Shown: in pieces, positions 37,000 through 47,400 of the stretch
Position numbering within the stretch: the first letter of the stretch is position 1
Layout: every line of letters starts with the position of its first letter
NCBI GenBank assembly: GCA_907165065.1
Contig: OU015534.1
Coordinates: forward strand, 11,539,686 to 11,603,685
Reading direction: 5' to 3'
Length of the DNA stretch: 64,000 nt
Source of the DNA: Caprimulgus europaeus
Taxonomy: Eukaryota; Chordata; Aves; Caprimulgiformes; Caprimulgidae
Position numbers and translations under genes: made by a program
Notes under the pieces: generated by a model
Told to the model about the DNA's origin: nothing
The model's input: the letters and a program-made list of their open reading frames with translations, nothing else
Database searches by the model: none

Positions 37000-37480
37000 A
37001 CCAAAGGCGAGGATGACCAGGGTTGTTTGGATTTATTGCAACAATCACTTACCATACACATTTCCTGTGTGGAAGGATAAGCATTCAATACAACTCTTTA
37101 AGTAGACAGTTCCTAATGATTTCATTGTGGTCAACCAGATGGTTTTTATGTATTTAGATCTGAAGGTGAAGAATTATTTTCCGTGCTTCCAACCTATTTA
37201 CAGACTTCCCCGGTCTAGAGCTGGGGTTGTTGGTTAAAAGAAAGAAAATCCTGCGATTTCTCGATCGCATCGCTGGATGATCCAGAAAGTTTTCTAAAGG
37301 ACCTAAAGCGAAAATACGGATAATTCCTTTCACCTCTTCTGGCTTTCCAATCTACGCTATTCACATGTGGAGTAATTTTAGCTCATTCGTTGAATAACGC
37401 TGACAATTTAAAGCGCCTCTCTACCTTTGTTTTATCTGCAATAATAAAACCAGAACAACCCCGCATGTGAGATCCAGGCG
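37000..37480. promoter_or_regulatory. AT-rich, conserved-element-like spacer between CpG blocks
   Basis: Unique AT-rich sequence separates the two CpG blocks and carries motifs such as CCTAATGATTTCATTG and TTGAATAACGCTGAC. It has no repeats or simple sequence. It may be promoter-proximal regulatory DNA and includes the possible microexon. Confidence 0.3.
37053..37064 (-). other. Possible 12-nt microexon in RNF220 intron 1
   Basis: On the minus strand a strong acceptor (gcttatccttccacacag) is followed by GAAATGTGTATG and then a perfect GTAAGT donor at 37047-37052. Read literally, this is a 12-base exon bounded by good splice signals. The donor could instead end a longer alternative first exon arising from the CpG island to the right. 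Chance co-occurrence cannot be excluded. Confidence 0.3.
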
Positions 37481-38179
37481 TTCGGTTCCTACCTGAGACC
37501 AGCCGGGGACAAGGGCGGCAATCTTTTAGGGATGAAGGACGCGAGGAGGGGCGAGGATGTTGGACAAACTTCAGCTCCGTCCAAAATTAAGCTAAGAGGC
37601 GTCTTAACAACGCGAGCGTAAAAAAAAATAATTCGGTCTTCGAGCGGGGATCGCGCATTTTTGGTACGGCTGAAAACTAAAGTTCACACGGGGACCGCAC
37701 GATTGCAAAAATGAAAGCTTTGGAGGAAATAAAATCACTGGCTGTTCAGTGTTTCTTGAGCACAGGAGGGTTTGTTTTGCAGATACTTTTATTGTAAAAT
37801 AAAAGCCTTAGTTTCTGTACTTGAAAAAATAAAACAAAACGACACAACAACAAAAAAAATCCCTAAAACCCTGGGTGGGTGAGTGGATCTGCTTATTTCC
37901 TTTGAAAAAAAAAGTTTTTGTTTTGCAGCCGCTGGGAAATGAAATTGTCGCTGCCCAGAGCGACCGCGGAGAGAGCGCGGTCCTGGGCGCAGCGGAGGGA
38001 AGCGAGGAAATAACTCCCCGGGCCGCCGCGCCAAAAAAAATAAGGAAAAAGGGAGGGGGGGGTGAAAAAAAAGAGTTAATAAAACCCCCAAACCTATTCG
38101 GAGCGGGGGCTCTGTGCCGGTCTCTGGGTCCGGCCGGGTCCCCCCCACCGGGCTGCCTCGGCGGTCCCCGGCACCTGAT

Positions 38180-38226
38180 CCCCCCGCTGGCTACCGGTCC
38201 CCCCCGGTGGCTACTGGTCTCCCCCG
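38180..38226 (+). repeat. Imperfect GC-rich tandem duplication
   Basis: Two adjacent imperfect copies of a GTGGCTAC-GGTC-CCCCCGG type unit of about 21 bases lie in the RNF220 CpG island. The copies differ at a few bases. Confidence 0.6.
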
Positions 38227-38407
38227 GAAAGCCACCACGGGGGGAGGATCCGGGCAGCTCGGGGCTCGCCGAGGGTGGGGGGGAGGCCCCCCCTATTATC
38301 TGCCTTTCCCCTCGGCATTACCATGCCGATCCCCACCCACCCGGCCCTCCCCGCGGCCGGCGCGGCTCCTCGCCACCGCCGAGCCGCTCGCCCGGCTTCC
38401 CCGGAGC

Positions 38408-38490
38408 TGGGGAAAGAAGGGGGAAAGGGCGCGGGGGGTTGGGGTGGAGGTGGTGGGGGGAGGCGGGGGTAAGGGAGTGACGGGGGGGAG
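38408..38490 (+). other. G-rich tract, possible G-quadruplex
   Basis: At least eight runs of three or more G occur in 80 bases on the plus strand, just inside RNF220 intron 1. RNF220 RNA would be C-rich here, so any quadruplex would form in DNA on the strand used as template. Confidence 0.6.
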
Positions 38491-38546
38491 AAACTTGCCC
38501 TGCAAAGTTTGCGTGTGGCCGGGCGGCCCGGGTGTCCGGTACTCAC

Positions 38547-38739
38547 GGTGCGGCTGCCGGCGGAGCTGGGGGGTCCCGGGCGTGCTGGCCCCGCTGCGCG
38601 CCCGCCGCTCGCATGTAGCAGCACGGGAGGCGGCGGGGGTGCGGGGGAAGGAGCGGTGCTGCCTCGCAGTGCCGGCTCTCATCGGTGAATGAGCCTCCAC
38701 GCTCCCGGGGACTCCGGGCTGCGCTCTCACACACACACG

Positions 38740-38773
<34 letters not shown>

Positions 38774-38800
38774 CGCACTCGGAGCCCGGCTGAGCACTGC
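38547..38800 (-). other. RNF220: RNF220 exon 1, untranslated (candidate; start approximate)
   Basis: On the minus strand the sequence GCCGCACC|GTGAGTACC at 38552-38538 is the best donor in the CpG island upstream of the RNF220 start codon. The exon would extend rightward to a start site near 38800, which I cannot place exactly. It would contain a TG/CA repeat in the leader and upstream ATGs (for example at 38802 or 38734). RNF220 is known to have a non-coding first exon in other vertebrates. The donor is only moderate (C at -1), and other first exons in the same island are possible. Confidence 0.45.
38728..38770. repeat. (CA)n microsatellite in RNF220 promoter/exon 1
   Basis: (CA)5 is followed after a short GCT break by about 14 further CA units. 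It lies inside the candidate RNF220 exon 1, so transcripts would carry a TG repeat in the leader. Length probably varies between individuals. Confidence 0.95.
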
Positions 38801-38818
38801 ATACATTAGGGCTCTCGG

Positions 38819-38837
38819 GCAGTATGGGAAATGCAGT
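38819..38837 (-). promoter_or_regulatory. ZNF143/Staf-like site near RNF220 start
   Basis: The minus strand reads ACTGCATTTCCCATACTGC, which keeps the ACT-CA-TTCCCA-TGC skeleton of the long ZNF143 site ACTACAATTCCCAGAATGC with four differences. It sits where a core promoter for the candidate exon 1 would be. Confidence 0.4.
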
Positions 38838-39043
38838 CCAGGACCGGACGCCCACCCGCCGGCCGGTCGCCAGCCCTAGCCCCCGGAGTTGCCCAAATGG
38901 GGTGTCGGGGGGCTGCTGCCCTCCCAGGGCCTCCGCTTCTCCCCCAGCCCCTCCACCCCGGCGTCGTCCACCCGCCGTTAGCTCCTGACACCGGTTATAT
39001 TTCCCACCGTGCAGCTCCATCCCAAATCGCAGCAGGGTCCCCT

Positions 39044-39095
39044 GGGCAGCAGCATCCCCTCGCCCCGGGCAGCAGCATCCCCTCGCCCCGGGCAG
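39044..39095 (+). repeat. GC-rich tandem duplication, 23-bp unit
   Basis: The unit GGGCAGCAGCATCCCCTCG plus CCCC occurs twice without mismatch (39044-39066 and 39067-39089) and starts a third time. It lies in the upstream part of the RNF220 CpG island. Confidence 0.9.
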
Positions 39096-39449
39096 TCCCG
39101 TACCCCTCCAGCCCTGAGGAAGCCAGCACCCCTCGGGATGCTCACGGGAGCACAGCCTTCCCCCAGGCACCCCGCTGCGTTTCCTGGCACTCCGGGATGC
39201 CCAGGGATGGACAGATCTAACAACACCTCCAAATTTGCCTTTGACAGCTGCAGCAGAGCCAGAGAGCAGATTGGGGACTTCACACCCCCAGTTTCTCCAG
39301 CTGCAGCCCGCACGCACGGCACGCACGCTGCTATTTTAATGTTTCCTGGATGCACGTCGCGGCTCTGCACGACGACGCCCGCACACACGCTCCAACCTTG
39401 GCCGCCGGCGAGTCCCCTGCCAACCCTCGGATTGTCCAGAGAGAAAACT

Positions 39450-42400
39450 GCTGGTCATAGGAAATGGAAGAGCCAGTTTTAGATGGGGGCTCAGATGGAA
39501 CACTTGTCTCATTGTTTCTCATTAAGTACAGCAGGGACTGATCCCAGAGACTTATTTATTCCACCCAGGAAGGAAGTGTTTTGCTTTTTTCTTCAACTGC
39601 TAAACAATTTCAGGTTGGTCTTAAAAACAGAATATGGGCAGCATATTTTTGGCTCTTACCTGACTCTGCACTGGCATTCTCAAAATATGACTGTGCTATA
39701 CAACATACACTGAAAAAAGAAGTCCTCTCCATCAGCATCATCAACCACATGGGCTGTATCCGATGTGTGTGTGAGAGAATAAGAGTTGTTACATGCTTAT
39801 GTCATCCAACAACTTTTGTGTAAGCAAGGACAGGCTGGTTTTGCCTGTTACTCCATGGGATCGCTGAATTCACCAACCCCTATAAAAGTACCCACAGGCA
39901 CAGTAAGAAAAACGGCCCCAGGCCCTAACTGGGTGCATTGTGCAGACCATAATGGTTTGCTTCTCTTCTGGGCTGAAGCTCATCCGTCCTTTCTACACTT
40001 CAGAGACAGCTCTTGTGCAGTCTGAATGCTTGCACACCTCATGAATGGTAAAATCTTTGGAAATAGTAGTAAATGTAGCCAAAAAAGAGGTTTCCTTATT
40101 TTCACACTTAAGTTTAAAAAAAAGATGACCTGGCATTTCAAGGTCCCCAACTCAGGAAAGCACCTGGGTGAAGGAGCTTCATGTGCTTTCTGTACATGAC
40201 CCTCAGTAGCTCTGTTCCCTGCTCTGAACCGCAGCTCAGCCATACAGAGGCTGATGATACTCCACAAAATGAGCTTGCTTCCCCTGCTTCCCCTCCAAGG
40301 CATCTGCTCCACGGCTTCTTCCCTGCACACCGTGTCTAGGAGTGAGGAGGCTGAGGGCAGGCAGCAAGTGCTGCCTTCTTCCATGGATCAGCTATGGCAT
40401 GATGGTAAACGTGGGCTCAGGTTCCTGAGCTCCTTTTCTGCTTTGTGGGAAAACTGGTGTTTAGATATTCCAGGCAAAAATCTCTCACAATTGTGATCAA
40501 ACATTACTGTGCATATATTCTGCTCAAGAATAACATCTCATGGTTACCCCTTGATTAACCAAAATTAGTAATTTTTTGGGTTGGTCATTTATAACACCTC
40601 TTTGCAATCAGGTGCCCCACTGGCTGCGTGTACAGACGTGCCCCAAGACACAAGTCCTGCTGATTTGTGTGAGGACATGGAATTAACTGGCAGCAGACAC
40701 GTTTCCAGGGCACTCATCCTGCAGCATGCTCCACACCAACAGGACCAACCAGTTGAGGACTTTAGTAAATATTCCATAGGGTAGTATAGATGAGCTACAT
40801 GTTAAATAATGTCAGAGTTTGGACACACTTCAGGAAGCCACATTAAAAATCAACCCTTATCTCCCAGGGATCTGGGGGAAAACATTTTGTCTGTGAACAG
40901 TCACAGCCCAGCTTGTGCTGCAGCTTCAGAGTCACAATTACACAGTTCTGGTTAAACAAATGCTCTTATTATAAAGTCGTATTTTCAGTACTTACAACAT
41001 CATGAAAAATGATCCCTCCGATTTAAACTTCTTTCTTTTGTTCTTAGCCAAAAAGCATTTTATTTATTATTTTTACTTTTTCAGTTCCTTAGTACGGAAA
41101 AAGGAATCCGAGTCCTGCACCAGTGTTCAATTTATTCTAGCTGAGAATCAAGCTCCGTGTTTTGAGGCCCAAAAAAATTATGCAGCTTTATTTAACTTTG
41201 TTACTGCACTGTTACACACGAACTTAATACAGTTTGGATTCAGGGAGCAAGTCTGGCATTTAGCTAGCTTCTGTGAGCAATGTCTTCAGAGGAAAATGAG
41301 AAGATACACTCAAGTTATTTATATTTGTAATTACCATTAATCTGTATTACTAATGAGGGTTTTGATCCTGAAAATGGATCCATAAACATGGACTCCTGCA
41401 CCACTATGGAGCTGTGATATGCACAGAGGCCCATAGGAAAAATTTCTACTGAAATATATTCTACACTGATAATTTGGACCCTAAAATAACTTTGAAGATC
41501 TGATTTAACTTTGTGTGTATTACTCATCTCTAAGAGTAATAGGAGATATCTCCATTTCTTTTTCTTTTTTTTTTTTTGCAATTAATATTAAAACAAAATT
41601 TGAGATTGTTATGGGCTATCACAGCGCTGCACCTTCTCATTGCAAATGCTGTTCTAAATACTGAAGTCTAAATTAAATTAATATATACAATCCTCAACCT
41701 GCAGAGTTGATTAGATGCACTTAACTTTATGCATACAGATTTCAATAGGATTACCAATAATACAGATAGTCAAGGGTAAATTCCACCAAGAATAGTGCCT
41801 CTGTCTGTAAGCCTTGTGGATTCTTAAAATATCCACATAATATTCTTAAAATAAGACACCCCTCGCTCATTATTATGTCGTCTAGCTGCTTTTTTATAAA
41901 ATAAGATTGAGAAATACAATAAATTATAGCAGCAACTACAGAAGGCGTGGGGTGAAGCTGTACGGCAGGCGTGCCAGCAGCACACTGGGGTGCCATGGGG
42001 TGCGTTGGGAACTGCCCTGCTGTGATGCTGTGGGTCACCCAAAAAATGACACCCTGAGGAACTGTCAAAATTCTGGAGGTATGGGACCACATCCTGAAGT
42101 CACTGGCACTGTCTCCTCCACTAGACCCAGGCCATCCCTTGCATCCTTTCATCTGCAGCATGGGTGAAGGAGGGGAAAATGGTTAATTAATTAATCAATC
42201 AAAAATAAGCCTTTTATCTCAATTAGGCTTCCAGGCGGCAGTGTCCCCAGCACGGTCTGGGTGCTGGCTGGTGGGTGTGATCTCCATGCCCTCTGCTGGC
42301 TACAGCCAGCGTGTCTCAGCAGCGTGCCACCACCAGCCTGCCCTCACCGCTGGGAGAAGGACCACTCCTCCCCTCCTGGGAGAAGATGCTGGGAAGTGCT

Positions 42401-43898
42401 GCCAGTGGCTATAGTCCCCAGTGTCCATATGTTTTTGTTTCCTGGTTTAATCACAGCTGTGACCCTGGTTTAAGCATCGATAAGCTGGTGGCTGCACTGC
42501 AGGAGGACAGGAGCTTGAAGGCTCTGCAATCATCCATGTCTCACTCACTCTCTGAGGCTGTTAGGAAGGACATATGAGAAGAAGATTAACCTTTGAGTTT
42601 GGGAGAATTATTCTGGTCTTAGCATCTGATCTGGGCTTTACTCTAGTGATTGGAGCAAGGATTGTCCCATAGCTCAGGAGAGCTAATATGGGATCTCTTC
42701 TTCTGAGCCATCTGTAACTGCCCTCTGCCAGTCCCTTCTCTCTTGCAGAGGAGGAACCTGGCAGAGGCAGCTTTGAAATCATACTGTCTGCCAGAATTTT
42801 GAAATTTAGAGCTGGCATACCCTCAGTGACTAGACTTCCCAGAATAAGAAAACAGCCCTTTAAAAGACTCGTTGACTCATAGGACTAGCAGCGAGAAAGC
42901 TTCCTTCAGCCTAGAAAAGTTTTCTATGGCCAACAGATACACATGTCCCTTTTTCGTCATCACCATCACCTAGACCTCTTCCAAAGTCTGCTGAGTAAAA
43001 TGGGAGAGCAAGGAGAATCTGCCTCATTTTAAATCTTACTCAACATCAAATCTCTACAGCCGAGTGGAGACCATGCCCGAGATGTTGCAAATGAGTGCTT
43101 GGTGTTCTTTATAAACCATTATTCTGTGATACCGTTTCCTATACAACCTTCCCCTTGGAAAATTCCTTCTCCAAAAAGGAGGTTGCAGACTGGGTGTCAG
43201 ACTCCTGACAAGTAGCTGTATCAAACATTTCAGGAACAATGCTCACAAGTGAATATCAACCTTGTTATCATTTCCAAAGCTGAGGCCAGACTCCGGTGCT
43301 CAGGGTAAGGTGTCCAGAGCCCTGAATGAGGCACTTGTGGGACACTCTGCTCCTGAGGAAAGTTCTCTCCAGAACCTTGGCAGCAGAAGTTGTGTGATTT
43401 AAACACATGAAGTGTACAACATCCTTTCCTATCGATTATGTCTAAGGTTTGCTGTTACAGGGCCGGACACTTGTTTTCTGTTCAAGCATCCACTCTTTTT
43501 GCAGGGCTTTTTTGAATCCCGCTCTGAGCAATATCCTGTTGCTATGAGTTCCACAGGCTAATGGTGTGGAAAAATATTTCCCTGTGACAAGAGCTACACC
43601 TGTCCAACCCCCCTTCTGTGCACCATCCATCATGCTGACAGCATAGGTAACTTGCCCAGGATCATGTCAAAGCGTGAAATAGCTATAAAGGCAAAGCATA
43701 TGTGTTTGTCATTTTTGTCATTAATGGGATCAAGCAAAACTAAGGCAAAGCTATTGAACTGTGCCTCAGAAGCCAGGGGAAGCTGGAGCCATGTCCAAGA
43801 ACAGCTCAGAGAGGTGGCTCCTGCTTTGGTCCATGGAAAGTGCAGGGGGTGACCAACGCTTTGCTCTTCTTGTTTTTTTCTTGGTGTTTGTGACTTCA
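39450..43898. other. Probable intergenic DNA upstream of RNF220
   Basis: Mixed unique sequence right of the RNF220 promoter. Open frames are short and unrecognisable. Poly-A/T tracts occur near 41560-41577. An old LINE relic may lie at 43500-43590. Confidence 0.55.
43500..43590 (-). mobile_element. Old CR1/L3-like LINE relic (possible)
   Basis: CAATATCCTGTTGCTATGAG, TTCCACAGGCTAATGGTGTGG and AAAAATATTTCCCTGTG resemble a decayed segment of the CR1/L3 3' region in antisense orientation. The match is from memory and diverged. Confidence 0.35.
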
Positions 43899-44483
43899 TG
43901 TGCTGGTTTGGGCTGGGATAGAGTTAATTTTCTTCATAGCAGCTGGTATGGGGCTATGTTTTGGATTTGTGCTGAAAACAGTGCTGATAACACAAGGATG
44001 TTTTAGTTGTTGATGAGCAGTTCTTACACAGAGTCAAGGCCTTTTCTGCTTCTCATCTCACCACACCAGCGAGCAGGTTGGGTTTGCACATCAGGAGTGG
44101 ACACAGCCAGGACAGCTGACCCCAGCTGACCACAGGGTTATGCCATACTACATGACTCATGCTCAGCACATAAAGCTGGGGGAAGAAGAAGGAAAGGGGG
44201 CCATTTGGATGGCATTTGTCTTCACAAGTAACCATTGGGTGTGATGGAGGCTGGCTTTCCTGGGGAAGCCTGAACACCTGCCTGCCCATGGGAAGCAGTG
44301 AATAAACTCCTTGGTTTTGCTTTGCTTGTGCACACGGCTTTTGCTTTATCTATTAAACTGTCCTTATCTCAACCCACGAGTTTTCTCACTTTTACCCTTA
44401 CAATTCTCTTCCCCATCCCACCAGGAGGGAGTGAGCGAGTGGCTGTGTGGTGCTCAGTTGCCATCTGGGGTTAAACCAGGACA
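43899..44483 (+). mobile_element. Solo LTR of an avian endogenous retrovirus
   Basis: The element starts TGTGCTGGTTTGGGCTGGG and ends GGGGTTAAACCAGGACA, with the TG...CA termini of an LTR. Internal landmarks fit a promoter-to-polyadenylation layout: a perfect AP-1 site TGACTCA at 44153-44159, a TATA-like CATAAAG near 44169, and ATTAAA at 44352-44357 followed by CTTATCTCAACCCACGAG. No gag, pol or env sequence adjoins it, so it is a solo LTR left by recombination. The sequence resembles LTRs common in birds and I think ERVL-related, but the class is not certain. A target-site duplication is not obvious. It carries no protein. Confidence 0.85.
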
Positions 44484-47400
44484 CAGCACCTCAAGGAACA
44501 TGTTGTGTTTGCCCTTGGGGCCCAAACGGGCTGCACAGCCTGGTGCAGGGGCAGCACTACCTCCACAGCCTGGAGAGACACTGGGCTGCACCTACCTGAG
44601 ACATGGGGCTCCCTACTTCAGCAGGGAACCCCAGTTCAGCAATGGACTGAAAACAACCCTCACCTTCCCTTTTAGCCAGGCAAGCAAACCTGAGCAGGAC
44701 AGATCTAGTGAGCTTTTAAGGCAGCTCTCTGGTGTGATTAGTTAGAGCCTAACATGAGATAAAATCAATTGGAAACTTGTGTGAGTTAGGGCTGTTCTCA
44801 TCAGTCAGAGTTTGCAGCAGCCAAGTGCAGCATGATTGTTATTAATATCTGCTACAGATATATAAGCTGAAATGGAGCTTTACAGTAAAAAGAAAGACAA
44901 GTTGCTCTTTCCCAAGAACATACAGGTTGTGGATCTAATTCAGAGCCTTGTTGAGCACCTTGTACATCTCCAGTAGTAAGAACTGGCTGTCCTTAGGAGA
45001 AAATATACTGCTGCCTTATGTGCATTTTCTCATGATACTACACAACACAGAGGGACGCTGTTCAGGAATTTAAAGTGCCGAGTATTACGATGTCTGTGGT
45101 GCTGCCCAGGAACTGCATTAGATGCTAGCCAGCTCACATGCCATGGGTTACTTACGACAAGCTTTGTGCCTGCTCTCTTTCAGAAGAAAATGCTGTATGC
45201 TGATGCAGTTAGTCCTGTTTAAGGCTGGACCTCAGCATCAGCTGGAGTGCTTGCTACTGTGACTGCTGTGGTAATTCCCATGCTGTGATACGAATGGGAT
45301 TGCTCCATAAACCCACACACCTTAGCCGCACTGCCGGCCAGGCCTATGTAATAGCCCAATGCAGTGGTGCTAATGATCCAGTGTTTATGGTGGCCCACAG
45401 CACTGTTGTCATGCCAACCAGATGGGATTCCTCCCTAGAAAAAATAATAATAACCAAGTAAATAAATACTTTTTTTCCCCCTACCATAGACTGATCTGTT
45501 TAATAGGAATTGGGGGTTAAATCTGAAGGGGGGAAAATCCAGGCTGAAATAAACCATCCTCTGTTCAGATGAGAGCAGAGTGAAACATCTTTCGCCCTCT
45601 CCACCCCCTCTGCCCTTTGCAGAAGACTCTATGCAAAACGTCGTCTCCAGCAAAGCAAACCCCTCCCACAGCAGGACAGGAGAGTGGGAATTTCTGCCTC
45701 ATCAGGCCCTCCCTGGGGATTTGGATCAGGCCAGGGACTTCCATGCTGCACCCTCTATTCTGGTCCCCCAGCAGTGTGTCCCCAATGGAGTCACAGCACA
45801 AGGAAAGCCGGTCCCTACTGCTGCCCCACTGCACCTGAACACCCAGCAGCCTGCCTAGCCTTCCTTCTGCTCTGGCGCCCAGGCACAGATTCTGGGTTCT
45901 GATGTACCTGTTGGGGTACTCGCAGGAGGAAGGGTGCTGCTGCGGACCCAACCGAGCCTCATCCTCCTTGGGATTTTCCCTTCCCTTTCTGAGGGGGTGA
46001 TGTGCTTCAGAGCGCCAGCTCTTCCTTAGCTCAGTCACCAAACCTGGCTTCAGAAACCATTTTCACAACCTTTTCTTACAACTTTGGGTAATTTTTGGTT
46101 TCATACAGAGACAGACTCCTGCTGCTGACTTCCAGGACTTCATGCCTGGTTCTCACTATTTCCCTCCCAGGAAATGACCCACCTTCCCCCGAGAAACATG
46201 TTTTCTTTCTACCAGTCTTTTTCATGAGTCACTTCTCACCTGCATTTCCAATCCCTTTTTCTTGCCCCTCTCTTGTCCTTTAATCCAGCTCACATTACTC
46301 TAGCAGTAAATTATTTAAAGCAGGCAAATACGTGCAACAAGCTAGCTTTCTGTCAGACACAAGCCTGTTCAGAAACAGATAAACTCAAAATTCTTTATCT
46401 TGGCTCAGCTTTACCTTTAGCAAGCTTTTTCTATCACCCAATCCCAATGCCCCATATCCCCTCATCCAGTCCCAGTGCCCCACATCTCACAACCCTCCAG
46501 ATGCCTGACTCAATTATTGGAGGAGCATCTCATCTCACCTGCAGTTTTTCTGTGGATCTCAAACTCCCCAAGGGATCAATAAGGCAGTTTACAGGAATTC
46601 ACAAAATTATTCAGCGCTTCTGCAGATAGCAAGAATATCTCAAATTTTAACAGCAAATAAAAACAACAAACCTTGGAAGGGGCATAAACCCTTATACTAC
46701 AGGGTAGACCAGTAGCTGGCTCGAAGAGGAAGCTGGCCAAGGGAATGCCTTGTCCTGCCAGTGTGGTTTTCTATTGCAAGGTCCCTTGCATGCCTGCTCT
46801 GCCTTCTGGCAGTGTAGGGGCAGGGGAAAGACATGGATTAGGCGAGCTCTAGGTCTAGTCCATCTTCAAACTCCTGTGGTTTTGATTCTAGTCAAAATTG
46901 AAAGGAATGAGGGATACTCAGGATTCAAAAATTCAATAACAACTCCACAAATTAGGCACTTTAGAGTTGAGAGCCATCACCTGCACACACCATCTCACCC
47001 ACTTTCCTTTGTTAGCACTGAGACAGTGAGTGAGCTAAGGCAGACGCACCGATTCCCACGTGCCTGCAATGCCTCATGTATAACTAGTGAGGCTGCATGG
47101 GAGTCTGCATTAATTTCTCCCTGTTGTATGCGAAGTATGAGAAAGGCCACTTCTTCCAGCCACGTGTTCTTTGGTTTTCAGGAGACTCCTTTCCATCCAT
47201 CCTTCCACTGGTCCATCAAGCCATCTACGCATAGCATTGCTTTCCCTCCCTTAGGGCTGTCCCAGTGAGAAACAGTCATAGGGTTTGATCAAGAAACGTT
47301 AAATAGACTTGACAATTTGTGTGCTCTTGTAGGAGAACTTAGGCTTCAATAGCATCTGGGTCTCTTCCCCATTGAAGTTGAGTCAGGTTTGAATTGTCCT

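Larger units (their letters stand above)
32201..38546 (-). other. RNF220: RNF220 intron 1 (probable)
   Basis: This runs from the exon 2 acceptor up to the best donor in the CpG island (GTGAGT, minus strand, 38541-38546). It holds an (AT)n(AC)n microsatellite, several conserved-element-like AT-rich blocks (33360-34900), the left part of the CpG island and a possible microexon at 37053-37064. The right-hand limit depends on the inferred exon 1. Confidence 0.6.
37930..39420 (-). promoter_or_regulatory. RNF220: CpG island, probable RNF220 promoter
   Basis: This stretch is GC-rich and dense in CpG, in sharp contrast with the AT-rich DNA on both sides. It lies about 6 kb upstream of the RNF220 coding exon. 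It contains the candidate exon 1 donor, a ZNF143-like site (38819-38837), a CA repeat, two short GC-rich tandem duplications (38180-38226 and 39044-39095) and a long G-rich block (38408-38490). No clear TATA box is seen, as usual for CpG-island promoters. Confidence 0.7.

Noticed and set aside
44311..44745. 144-codon plus-strand open frame across the LTR end
   Set aside because: It starts inside the non-coding LTR and runs into flanking DNA. No retroviral or host protein is recognisable.
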